Of a stretch of DNA of 64,000 nucleotides, positions 1 to 9,949 are shown piece by piece (position 1 is the first letter of the stretch; every line of letters starts with the position of its first letter). A model generated the notes under the pieces. It had not been told where the DNA came from. It did no database searches and worked only from the letters and a program-made list of their open reading frames with translations. The DNA is from Enoplosus armatus. Taxonomy: Eukaryota > Chordata > Actinopteri > Centrarchiformes > Enoplosidae. A program made the translations under genes and the position numbers. Location: the NCBI RefSeq assembly GCF_043641665.1, contig NC_092192.1:22409978-22473977 (forward strand), given 5' to 3'.

Positions 1-181
1 GAACACCAAATGAATTTAATGGAAGTGCCCCTAAAAAAAAAAGTTCTCAGCATTTCAGTACAGAACAATCAGCGAAAGCGGAAAGATCTACTTGTCATTT
101 CATTACCAGTGCGCCATATTAATGCATTTATGCTTACTAATAAAACACTGATAAAAATGTTCAGTGATACAAATACCCTAT

Positions 182-226
<45 letters not shown>

Positions 227-773
227 TTCATGACTGTGCTCAAGTTATCATTACATTTTATTAGAATTATTCAAATCAGCTACAGTAAATAAAAGCCACG
301 AATACAATCTGCAGGCATGTCACGGCCTGTCACTAACATGGCAACTTGATAGCACTCCAGGAATCAACATATTAGGAGGAAAACAAGACAAATCAGTGTG
401 GCAATGTAAATATTAGATTTTTTTTTTATAAGAGGTGGAGGGAGGGTTTCAGTTGACCAGTAACTGCTGTAGTAGCTTTACACATATCAAACAAAAAACT
501 ATCTATTCATCTCACGTACTAAATGATACAAAATAGGAATAAAATAACCATGCTTCTGTTGGATGTCTCATTCCCGTTGGTTGTGTATAAACAGTCAACA
601 ACCTGCAAACAGTTGGCCATGAAGGAAACACTGGCTCTCCTGCTGTTTCTGTTTGGGATGAATTGTGTAGCTTGTTTCCGCATGGGGGTGGGGGGGGGGT
701 GGGGGCTCTCGTCGGCCCTGCTTGTCTCAAGTTGTGTGATGTGATCCCGGTGCCAGCTCTGACCTTGGCAGCT
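1..773 (-). other. tmem218: tmem218 3' flank and probable 3' UTR
   Basis: This stretch lies downstream of the tmem218 stop codon on the minus strand, so its right part is probably 3' UTR. It contains a (TA)n microsatellite at 191-222, a T-run near 418-427 and a G-rich patch near 685-702. The plus strand reads TTTATT at 257-262, which is an AATAAA on the minus strand and would give a 3' UTR of roughly 0.5 kb. No other gene is visible. The transcript end is inferred from that one hexamer. Confidence 0.45.
257..262 (-). terminator. Candidate poly(A) signal of tmem218
   Basis: The minus strand reads AATAAA, about 510 bases past the stop codon. It is the only canonical hexamer I noticed between the stop codon and the window edge. 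A single hexamer in AT-rich DNA is weak evidence. Confidence 0.3.
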
Positions 774-908
774 CTAGTGTGTTTTTAAGGCCTTGGCATA
801 GACTGGCTCCAGGAAATGAAAGGGGAGCAGCATGAAGAACGCCACCAGAAAGACCGCACTCGCCACCGCCAGCAGCACGTAGCGACCGATGAACAAAGTG
901 TCCACTAT
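774..908 (-). CDS. tmem218: Transmembrane protein 218, coding exon 3 (C-terminal)
   Basis: This last coding exon encodes residues 72-115 and the TAG stop. The acceptor on the minus strand is a pyrimidine-rich run ending CCGCAG, and the exon opens in phase 0 with IVDTLFIGRYVLLAV. That matches the family block I know from mammals (IVDxFFIGRYVLLAF), and the tail LEPVYAKAL corresponds to LEPIYAKPL. A hydrophobic segment covers about residues 77-101 and is the third predicted membrane span. TMEM218 is a small protein of the ciliary transition zone, working with the MKS/TMEM67 group; human variants cause Joubert/Meckel-type ciliopathy. The reading frame is intact, and the protein totals 115 residues, the mammalian length. 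Confidence 0.96.
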   Translation of the reverse strand: MVDTLFIGRYVLLAVASAVFLVAFFMLLPFHFLEPVYAKALKTH

Positions 909-3900
909 CTGCGGAGAAAAAGAGCGGATCCGCTCACTGTTAGGAGTTCTTAATAATTACACGCTAGATATTGGTAACTTAGTAAAAAAAGTATCTAATG
1001 CATGGCGGGGGGGGGGGAGCATGGCTGTCCATTCAGTATGTCCTCTATTAGCCACCAGATGTCAGCAGAGGGCTTTCACAGAGGCTTTGTGTGGGAAGCA
1101 GAGTGATAGTGTGGCATCATGTGAGGCCCTGAATGGGCACACACACACATAGACAAGAACATCTTAAAGACTGGCCACAAGGATGCACAGCTAGATTTAA
1201 TATGAGATAATCTTGAATGACAAACTTGGTCAACTCTGCGCTGCACTGGGCAGGCCTGCTGTTTTGACTGTTTCGCCTGTTGTGAAAGGGACAGAGACAA
1301 CAAAGCCAACTCAGACATACTAAGAATGGTACATATTGGGTGCTAAACGGCATACAGGTGGCAGAAAAATAAGCGGATTCCCTGCTGTCCTCTTCAGGAG
1401 GCACTCTCACTTCCATCTGCATCCCAGGTCATACTTTACTAATTACTGCTATTTTACTATTTGAGTAAAATTAACATTTTTAAGTAGTGATACGTTGATG
1501 GAATGTGTACCTGCGCTCAGAACAGCAAGACGTAACTGATCCGCATTAAATAATCTTCTCTCTCGTCTCTTCTTAGTCCCTGTTGTGACATGATTTTAAT
1601 TTTAGAACTCGACTAGAATGTCATTAAAATGTGCAAAAGCCTCGTAATAAATTCAGCGTATTAACGTCTCCACAGGTTAAGATGTGTAGTTACAGCCTGT
1701 TGTTATGTTACACATGGAGAAATGATCCCAGCCAACTCCCAGAGAGAGAGAGAGAGAGAGACACAAAAAACAGGCTCCGTGACACATAGTGTTTATGGAT
1801 TCATACAGGAATGAGGCCTGCGTGTTCAGGGAGTAACTTGTGCTGCAGAGTATCTGAAGACATGGCATGTTCGGTGTGTCACTCTCACAGCTCGGGGTCA
1901 GCGGGGTGACAAGCCGCACCAGCACTGCAGCTCGCCCGAGCAACGCGTCAATCGACAGATCCAAAGCAAAACGACGCCCAGTGGGAAAATAGATCCCTCT
2001 AGCTTGGCATCGGTGTGTTTTAAGTTTGGAGTTCACAAAGTTGCCACTGATAGATTTAATCAACACTTCACTGATAGCTCTGGGTCTGTATTAATATTTA
2101 GATCATGAGCCACCCGCCAATACAAACTGAGAAAACGCCCTTAAGCCAGATAATACCAGAGGAGCATCAGTCCTGCTGCTGACTAAAGAGAGATTTCACA
2201 GGGGTTGTTGTGGAATGAGAGAGGAGGTGTGTGTGTGTGTGTGTGTGTGTGTAAATCTGCTGGTGTCTTGGAGAGGTGGGGATGATGTATACCCTCTCTT
2301 ATGGATGCATTTAACACATCTCACTTTTTAATTTGCCAATTACACAGCAAGCAGGAGCCGAAAGTGCGGGCCATGTTTTATTAATGTGCCATCGAGCGCA
2401 CGGGTGGGAGCAGGCATGCGGGCGGGCGAATGGGAGAGAGAGAGTCTATTACAAACTACCCCCACCACTAGTCTGGGACTGGCCTAATTGGCGCTATGAT
2501 ATTTTACTTTTATTTAACAGCGAGAGGTTAGACATTTCTTACACAATCTGCACACACTCTCTCACACACACACACACACTCAGCCATGTACATTATCTCT
2601 CAGCTAGCAAGTAAGATGCTGCCAGGTTTTTGAGTGTGTTCACGACCAAAACATCACATGAACACAAAACGTCATCTACGACTGTCCCTAGCGAAGCAGT
2701 TTAAATACTGTTTATGATCACATAGGTGAGGTAATATTCAGAATTTCAGTTTTTCCAGCCCTGTATGAAAACGGTCTGTTGACATTGATTTATTTCAGTT
2801 TAAAATATCAAAGATGAGTCACAGAGGAACCCTCACATTCTCCGTTTTACAGATTCGAAAAGCTGCAGGACGCCTCTGGCTTGTTATCCCACAGTCACTC
2901 AATTTTTTTTTTGTGTGTATTGTGTTGTATTACTTGGGGGATTCATACTGTCAGTGTTGTTGTTATGTGGTGTGTATGTGTGTGTGTGTTTTGATGTTTT
3001 AATGAAATGCCAAATGGGCCAGAGACAATTTTTTCACCTTTGTGGACAACAAAAGTTATATTTTATATAACTGTCCTTTAAAATAAGAAAGAAATGAATA
3101 TATTCAATTCATGAAATACATAATAAAGAAATATGTTATTATATAGCCTCTCAATTTAACTTGATGATAAAGGTTGAGAACTCTATACAAAGCGAACCAA
3201 TGGGTGATGGTGACATGTTTCTAGCATTACAAGGTGTCATAATTACAAGTGATTTTATATGCGGCCTGTTTGAAAACATTGTAATACATTCCCGAAGTAG
3301 CCATGGGTTGATTTTTAAAGGCGCAAGCCTTGTGCAGAAATCCAGGAAGTCATATTTTGCTGCCTCTCTCTCTCTCTCTGTGATGCCAGTCTGGTATCTG
3401 CCTTTGCACAAAGGCTATAAAACGCGAGCTAGCCAGGACGGGGCTCTCTGCTCGGCTATTTCTATGGGGTGGCAGCTTGCTTGGCAGATCTGGCCGGCTT
3501 ATTGGCACGACCCGGAGGCAACATGGGGGAGTGTTTGTTCTGCGTTGCTGTTGGACTAAGATAAAGCAGAACAGGCCTTTACGACGAGCACACACACACA
3601 CACACACACACACACAATGACACATGCTATTTGCAGGTATACAGTGCTGCGGATACTGGCTTATATCAGAGGCAAGGTTCTATTTGGGATAGGTTGTTTC
3701 TATTCACCTACCTCAATCCTATATAGAGCCTACATCCTCAATCGGTACAAATCAACGAAAACAACTCTGCTCTCAGTCACAACCACGCGTGATACGAGTG
3801 TTGTCTTTCGGGGTTTGGCCCATACAAACACACACAGAGAATAAGAATTACCCTTTGACATGTTAACACCATACATCTGCGATAAAGCGACATGTTGGTT

Positions 3901-4576
3901 AAACTGTAGTGACTGATAAGCATGAAATGAGAGACGACTTTTATTTCATTTACTGCTCTTAAATCGTTCATAATGCATAAAAGCACAAAAAGTGAGCTCG
4001 AGATGACCATTCAGCCAAAGTAAGCGGTTTGTTTGCGAGCCTCGCTTTCACTCAGCGGTCTCAGTACCCAAAGCATTTGGTGGTAATGAAAGCCAAATGG
4101 CCGCACAACAAAACTGAAAACATCCCAGGCCTGCCTTTATTTCCATCGAGAGTACATGATGCTGTCATTATGCGTGAGCCACAACAACAGACGATAACAA
4201 CACAAGTCCCTGCATTTTCTAATGCAATAAATGGTCCGACACACATACTGATTTGGAATATGTCCCTGTCATGGATTTGGCAGCAGTATAAGCTGAAATT
4301 GCCTCATCATGTTGTGAAATGTCAATGCAGCATGTTAACGTTTCTCAAACCAAACCATTGCCATCTCTAAAACTCTCAATTAAAAACATGTGTGGTATTT
4401 GTTTTTAATACAGTACAACGCACTCATTCATACATGGGAAACATGGGATATGAATATGGGTTTACTTAGCTGACAATGCAAACCAATAGCCGATACACGC
4501 GATTAAACTGACACAGGGGTGTGAGTATCTGAGGTTTTTTTTGTGTGTGTGTGTGAGTAAAGGTGTGTGAGCTCAC
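909..4576 (-). other. tmem218: tmem218 intron 2
   Basis: This intron of about 3.7 kb has a GTGAGC donor (minus strand, reading from 4576) and a CGCAG acceptor at 909. It holds a G11 run at 1007-1017, (GA)n at 1741-1761, (GT)13 at 2227-2252, a short CA tract at 2562-2579 and (CA)n at 3589-3617. The rest is unremarkable, and the open frames inside it look like chance. Confidence 0.85.
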
Positions 4577-4679
4577 CTCTATCTCTTTGAAAGGGAGAGC
4601 TGTCTCTGGGCTGCGAGGGAAAAACACCAGCGCCAACGTGATGGTGAGAGCCAGGAGGAAAACGGGGATAACTCCTAAC
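4577..4679 (-). CDS. tmem218: Transmembrane protein 218, coding exon 2
   Basis: This 103-base exon runs from an acceptor TTGCCAG to a GTGAGC donor. It completes a split Lys codon (AA from exon 1, G from here) and then encodes 34 residues starting LGVIPVFLLALTITLALVFF. This is the second predicted membrane span, about residues 39-57. It is followed by a short hydrophilic loop (PRSPETALPFKEIE) that corresponds to the loop before the conserved FIGRY block. Phases agree on both sides: exon 1 ends after two bases of a codon and exon 3 starts in phase 0. The (CA)n tract of 4703-4745 begins about 24 bases upstream of the acceptor, so a dinucleotide repeat sits close to the branch-point region. Confidence 0.96.
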
Positions 4680-4712
4680 CTGGCAAGACACAACGCACGC
4701 GCGCACACACAC

Positions 4713-4748
<36 letters not shown>

Positions 4749-5504
4749 AAAACAAAAGAAGATAACATGAGGACTCCCACTGCTGACTTGCTAAGACTCG
4801 CAGTAAACGCAGGGTTATCTGAGGATAATGTCATTATAAAGTACCAATCAAAAACAATGGCATTCTTTATTGTGTTTTTAAAAAGTTAACTTCCCAGGAG
4901 ACTTAATAGCACCATGTTTCACCCCATTTAAACTTTACTGTAATTGTTCCGTACGCAAGTGCATTCTATACAAAAGTAAACATTTACCGACTTTAGTAGT
5001 ATTAGGGTCTGATGTGGAGTAAATGCGCAAGCCAGCAGAGACTGGAAGGTTTGTTTCATAGAATTTAAGAGTCAGAAAAACGTAGGCTAGTTATTTTTGC
5101 TGATCTCCCTGGGTAGACAAGAAGAGATGCTTGATATTCCTACTTTTTGTCCTCCTGTAAACACACCGCCGTGTTCAGCAGTGAGATATATGAACCGTTC
5201 ATTTTTTTTTGGCGTTTCATCGGAGTAAAGGGCTACCTGATAAGTCAAACACATGCCGAATTAACGAAAAAAACGTATTAATGCCATTGTTTAAGTTATT
5301 TATGTTCCAGAATATGTCCTCTTTGGCCGACAACCAAACCCACACTAAAGTGACGGAAAGGTCAAAGGAATATGGCACTGACTGAAACAGATGTGAGATA
5401 AAATTGCCTTGTATGTGTGCAGTTCTTCATGAAGTTGTGCCAATATGTTCTAACCGGGTTTGCGTAAGGAGTGTATGGGTGCTACTGTCCCTGTTCTCAC
5501 TCAC
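4680..5504 (-). other. tmem218: tmem218 intron 1
   Basis: This 825-base intron has a GTGAGTGAG donor near 5504 and a CCAG acceptor at 4680. A compound (CA)n microsatellite occupies 4703-4745, next to the acceptor. Nothing else stands out. Confidence 0.88.
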
Positions 5505-5614
5505 TTTGCTGATCCAGATGCTCTCAGCAGCATCATCCCAAACACAAGAGCCGCAATCCAAACGACCGCAATGACGAAAACGCCCGTACCGACTTCCAGC
5601 ACGGTGTTTGCCAT
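5505..5614 (-). CDS. tmem218: Transmembrane protein 218, coding exon 1 (start)
   Basis: The start codon is at 5614-5612, read leftwards. The 110 bases encode 36 residues plus two bases of a Lys codon, opening MANTVLEVGTGVFVIAVVWI. Mammalian TMEM218 opens MAGTVLGVGAGVFILALLW, so the start is fixed by homology. The first membrane span covers about residues 8-30, and the exon ends in RASGSA just before the splice, like mammalian RASGAA. The donor reads AAA|GTGAGTGAG. An X-box-like RFX motif lies one base upstream of the ATG, which fits a ciliary gene. The three exons join without a break into a 115-residue protein with three predicted spans. Confidence 0.96.
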
Positions 5615-5615
5615 T

Positions 5616-5628
5616 GTTGTCAAGCAAC
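5616..5628 (-). promoter_or_regulatory. X-box-like RFX motif at the tmem218 start
   Basis: The minus strand reads GTTGCTTGACAAC, an imperfect inverted repeat that fits the loose X-box pattern RYYNYY N(0-3) RRNRAC bound by RFX factors. It ends one base before the tmem218 ATG. X-boxes of ciliary genes usually lie close to the transcription start. The match is by eye and the TSS is unknown. Confidence 0.45.
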
Positions 5629-6324
5629 GCTACGCGGTAGTTTACACTCGACAGGGAGAGCAGTTATTCGGTGAAGTGTGATTTTACGACCGACGTTCGT
5701 GACATTATTGGTTAAGCAATACTGCGTGGCTTAGCGAGTTAGAGGTAACTTCCACCCGTTGTCAGGGTAAGTTAGCTGTCACTGCTAGCTAGCTCTGCTG
5801 TCCGGCGGCTGCATGCTCAACTAGTGAGAAATGTAACGTAAGACGTTTCGACACGCAATTCTCGTCCGTAAAAATGAATCTGCTGACCATTAACCCGTCA
5901 ATTCTCGCGAAGTAGTTACTTCGAGGGATTGATTCGGCGGGCTCCGGCGTCTCCTGCTTCCTGGTGACAGCTAACTGGAGTCTGATTGGATAAATGATCT
6001 CAAGACGGGCCAATCATATGCGTCGTTACTGAAAACCCCGACAACGAACGGGCTCCAGAAGTTTACATAGCTTGTCTGACTTCAAAGGCCTGCTTCAATC
6101 AGCGTGATGCATTTATTATACACTTTTTGTATTCTATTTTATTCCGTCACCTTATAATAACCAATTAGGTCGCTCGGTCCATCATTCAAAGTGGATGACG
6201 ACCACCAAGTAAAATAATAAAACAATAACAGGCAAAGTAAACAGCGCAAAACCACACACACTTTCTCTCTTATTTCACATCTTTGACACCAAGCTGCGCA
6301 CATCCAGACGAAATTAAAGGCCAT

Positions 6325-6355
<31 letters not shown>

Positions 6356-7299
6356 GGTGCGTCTTAATAGAAACACCTCTATCTATCGGCAGGCCTAGTA
6401 CTGGTCCCCATCATCCCACCTGCGTTCAGGAGGCATGCAATGACGAATGCGGGCCGACAGGGGGCTGGCCAGACCCGCGATTCGAAGGCACGTACGCTCC
6501 AGTCCCACTCCAAGTGGCGGCGCGCTTACTGGAAGGACGCCTTTAAGTGACCCTCGTAAGATCCATGCGTCCAGCGTGCATCGGCCGTTTGGACGTAAAA
6601 GAACTGAGGTAGATGTAAAACGAGTTAGAGCAGTCAATACTGAGGGCAAGAAAAGGGAGAACCATACAGCAAAACCGAGGCCTAAATCACAGCAGTTTGG
6701 TGTTCTCGCAGACGATGACTTTTATTGCATAGTATAGATAGACCTCAAGTCCAGGGTCTTGTGTCTGCTTGAGCTTTGGGCTCAGTCACTGGTAAACCCG
6801 CATAGGTCTACATTAGATGACTACATCGATAAACAACTGTGGAAATGGATACCCATACATGGATTTCATACAGTGGCAAATGGAAAAAAAAATGCAGCAT
6901 TATCAAGTGATTAATTGGGTTACTCACAACGAATAAGACAAAACCCGAAGCTCCTATCATCTCTATAGTGGACTCGAGTAAAGTTGGAAGCAAAGGGAAT
7001 GACCGAATAAGACAATATGATACTTTTCGATTTTATTGCCACGTTAGTCTTTGTGTATATTTGTGTTTACGGTAAAAAAAAAATAAAAATAAAAATAAAG
7101 AAATAGCGCACAATGGAGACATTTCTTGTGCATTTAAAAGTTCTGGTTATCTTTCATTTAAATCTGTCAGGAACAACCGAATTATAGGGGACGAATAAGA
7201 CTTTTTAATACGTTTTTTTTTTTTTTGGTTTGGATGTTTGTTTTTTTTGGTGCTTCATAACCTCCAAGTCATTGCTTTCCCACACAGCCTGAACACCCC
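5629..7299. other. Divergent intergenic region between tmem218 and pknox2
   Basis: The left part (5.63-6.06 kb) is the presumed tmem218 promoter. T11 directly followed by G23 occupies 6324-6357. From 6400 to 6740 the sequence is less repetitive and has open frames on both strands, but I recognise no protein in them. The 7-mer AATAAGAC recurs near 6931, 7005 and 7194. An A/T-rich stretch lies at 7070-7250. No gene could be supported. Confidence 0.5.
5985..6014. promoter_or_regulatory. Inverted pair of CCAAT boxes
   Basis: ATTGG at 5985-5989 and CCAAT at 6010-6014 face in opposite directions, with 20 bases between them, about 0.4 kb upstream of the tmem218 start. NF-Y sites of this kind are common in TATA-less promoters. 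They could serve tmem218, or a divergent transcript. Confidence 0.4.
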
Positions 7300-7527
7300 C
7301 CCCCTCACCGTGTTTGCTGGGGTTGACCGTTCTTGCGAAGCCCCACGCGCGATTGCCGCATTTCCCATGGACACTGGAAGGCATCAGCAGCCCGGTGTTG
7401 GGAAAACGGGGAGCGGAGATGGAGATGGAGGTGGGAGGGGCCTGGCATGGCTGACGTCACCGGCTGTGTGGAGGAGTATAGGCTGTGCTGTCAGCCCAGT
7501 GTCAGTCTGATGAAGATTGGCATGCAG
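7300..7527 (+). other. pknox2: Candidate 5' exon of pknox2 (mostly UTR)
   Basis: A GC-rich block ends at a textbook donor, ATGCAG|GTAAGC, at 7527/7528. It lies in the expected place and orientation for the start of pknox2, downstream of the divergent tmem218. It carries a perfect CRE (TGACGTCA, 7452-7459). It also has an ATG in a strong Kozak context (GGCATGG, ATG at 7447-7449), which opens a 27-codon frame running into the donor. I have no transcript evidence: the left boundary is arbitrary, and the link to the exon at 56277 is inferred from position only. It could equally be a chance donor in a promoter. Confidence 0.4.
7452..7459. promoter_or_regulatory. Perfect cAMP response element
   Basis: The palindrome TGACGTCA lies inside the candidate pknox2 5' exon, in a CpG-bearing, GC-rich context where CREB/ATF sites are often functional. 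This is a motif match only. Confidence 0.35.
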
Positions 7528-7660
7528 GTAAGCTGTCATTCATTTTCAATGTCAGTGCATGGGAGCAGGGCTTTACCACTTCAGCGTCCTTTTTCCCCTT
7601 TACCCCCCCTTCATTACAAAAGGCAGGACATTATTCATACAGTCAGACAGCCAGCCAGGC

Positions 7661-7819
7661 CAGGAGTGAGAGAGAGCGAGAGAGAGAGGGAGAGAGGGAG
7701 AGAGGGAGGGAAAGAGAGAGAGAGAGAGAGAGAGTGAGGGAGGGAGAGTGAGCGAGTGAGAAAGGGAGGGGGGAGAGGAGGTGGGGGAGAAAAAAAAAAG
7801 GAGAGAGGGAAAAGAGAGT
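7661..7819 (+). repeat. Polypurine (GA-rich) tract
   Basis: About 160 bases are almost pure A/G, with only a few T or C interruptions. They consist of GAGA and GGGA units and end in an A10 run. Such homopurine tracts can form triplex (H-DNA) structures. The tract lies 130 bases downstream of the candidate 5' exon donor. Confidence 0.9.
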
Positions 7820-8420
7820 AGATGCATTTTTGTGCTGGACTGAAAGACCAGTGGATTTTTTTTTTCTTCCTCCTTTTGCTTGATGCGGCGTTTGTATTTA
7901 AAAAAAAAAAAAGAAAAAAGAAAAAAAAAACAATAATAATAAATGTGTCGGTAATGTTTGCGCTGCGAGTATCTAGGATGCGTTGTATATCGCGGCGGAC
8001 GCTTTTGTGCAAAAAAAAAAAAAAAAAAAAAATTGGAATTGAGAAGAATAACGATGAGAATAGAGACCGGGGATCGGACAGAAGGAGCGCGCGTAGCAGC
8101 AGGAAGAGGGCATTTTTTTTTTATTTCTACGGCTTTTGTCAGTTGGCACCCGAATGCCACGCCGCGGTCTGATTAGTTGTACGTTCGCAGCGGATACCTG
8201 ACGGTGGGAACCTTCCGTGCGTTGGCTCATCTTTTTTTTTTTTCCAGTGCTACTGCGATTTCCCCTCACGCCGAAGTTAAACGTAGCGTGTCTTTTTTTC
8301 GAGCCGAAAGGCTTTTATTTTGACTGGCAAAGTTGGTGCGTTTGCGGGGAGGGGGAAAAAAGGATTTTCAGTGTAAAATAACTCTAGATTTGGTCCAAGT
8401 TAATTCAGCATTTATTTTTT
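7820..8420. other. A/T homopolymer block and CpG-rich patch
   Basis: T and A runs at about 7857-7865 and 7900-7930, and A22 at 8011-8032, alternate with CpG-rich bits (7965-8000 and 8085-8270, for example GCCGCGG and GTTCGCAGCGG). This could be part of a CpG-island promoter flank. The open frames here are low-complexity K/F runs and were not called. Confidence 0.4.
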
Positions 8421-8456
8421 TTTGGTTCTAATAAATTGTATTCTAGACAGTAGTGT

Positions 8457-8466
8457 CTCTCTCTCC

Positions 8467-8511
<45 letters not shown>
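8457..8511 (+). repeat. Compound (TC)n(GT)n microsatellite
   Basis: A TC tract of about 28 bases passes directly into a GT tract of 27 bases. A second compound tract of the same kind lies at 38267-38335. Confidence 0.95.
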
Positions 8512-8636
8512 GGGCTGTTTTTTGTTGTGAACAATGACCAAATAACCACAGCATACTGATGTTAAACTGAAGAAAATATATATATGTCACCTGCTTATTT
8601 ATTGATGATTTAAGACGCTCAGGTGTTGCTGTGAAT

Positions 8637-8660
8637 TTCTTCTTCTTCTTCTTCTTCTTT
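8637..8660 (+). repeat. (TTC)n trinucleotide repeat
   Basis: Eight TTC units in a row, with a matching (GAA)n tract on this strand near 57908. Confidence 0.9.
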
Positions 8661-9849
8661 CTGTGTGTAACTTGTGGAGACAGAGTTGTTTACATAAATG
8701 AAGCGAATGTCTTGCATTTATTTCAGAAAAAAAAAAAAAAAACCCAAACAAAACTGTAAAGCAGAACACGGCTGTTTTCCTCACGCTGCCTGCGTGCTAA
8801 AAGGTCAAACAGGGAGTCTAAACCTCCTTGCATTTCTTTGATTGAAGTGTCTCTTAATGCTCAAACTCTCTGCATCTCGGTTGAGGTCTCATGTTTACTC
8901 TCGGCCTTCCCTGCCCTGCGGGACCCTCTCCAGGCCGAACACTGGCCTCCTTTGTGTGCCGCTCGCCACTTTTCTATTTCAGAAGACTAGTTTATTCCAC
9001 AATTGCTCGAATGACTATTTCGCTCACAGGAGATGTTTGCCTAGCATGAGACGCCATCAGTGTGATGTGAGGGGAGGGCAGGGGAGGGGTGGGTGGGTGG
9101 GTTCTCTCTCAGACAGCTTGTCTCGTTCACTGGGGCCCTGTTCAATTTGATTTTAATGGCCGCGCGGTTGCAAAAGGCACAGGCTCGCTGGCCGCTCTTC
9201 GCTGCGTTCTGGTAGTTTCTGCGAGTCGAGGCCTGAGTCGACTCATCTCTGCACAGTCACCGTCGCTTTGATCTCCGCCAGCCGGATGTCACGTAAATGT
9301 ACCAGTGCACGCACACAGATTTGGCAAGCGCGTCTTGAAAGTGTGAAGTTCAGGATGTGTGTGACTCCGGTGTCGCTCAACTGTTGCAGTTTCTTTGTTG
9401 TCATCCGTCAGTGGCAAAAATGTCACAACTGCGTATTGCAAAGCGAAGGCCCCTCACAGCAAAGACTACGGCCCCCAGCACTGGGAGAGTACATTAGCTT
9501 AATTAAATATGCCCGAAACCATTTGTTTACTAATCATCTGCTTCCCTGAGAAATCACAATGGTCGATTTGGACCCACTTTTGCTCCCTCCGTCACAACAC
9601 ATTCGGCAGGTGCAGAGTGCTGAGCCTGGAAATCCCACGAGGAGCTAACATCACCCCCCACCCCACCCCCCCACCCTGTGAAAGTAAATGCTTTGAAAGG
9701 CGCAGTTGTTGCTGCGAGTCGCTGTGGAAAGACCAAAAGGAGGTCTGTTACCTTTTTTTTAACGCAATTCAAATGATTGAAATGACTGTGTGCCTTTTTT
9801 GTCAGTGTCTCAAAGTGGATGATTCAGCTGGGAATAAAAATGTTGAAAG

Positions 9850-9854
<5 letters not shown>
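8661..9854. other. pknox2 intron 1, block with a G-rich motif
   Basis: No gene is visible. A four-tract G run suited to a quadruplex lies at 9070-9101. From 9130 to 9300 there are scattered CpGs. A pyrimidine-rich C/A patch lies at 9650-9675. The rest looks like ordinary unique intron sequence. Confidence 0.4.

Positions 9855-9896
<42 letters not shown>
9855..9896 (+). repeat. (CA)21 microsatellite
   Basis: An uninterrupted CA tract of 42 bases, preceded by GCGC. Confidence 0.97.
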
Positions 9897-9900
<4 letters not shown>

Positions 9901-9949
9901 ACACAAGTCGAAACGCATCACTACCAATCACCGTCAGTGATGGCTGTTC

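Noticed and set aside
6470..6490. GATTCGA-type word suggesting a tRNA T-arm
   Set aside because: No matching A-box, anticodon arm or acceptor-stem pairing could be found around it.
6447..6737. A plus-strand frame ending in KKRENHTAKPRPKSQQFGVL
   Set aside because: It looks mildly protein-like, but it has no recognised family, clear splice sites or conserved neighbours. The opposite strand is also open here.
7600..8269. Several open frames of 70-186 codons on both strands
   Set aside because: They consist of R/E, S/L, K or F homopolymer-like stretches created by the GA tract and the A/T runs.
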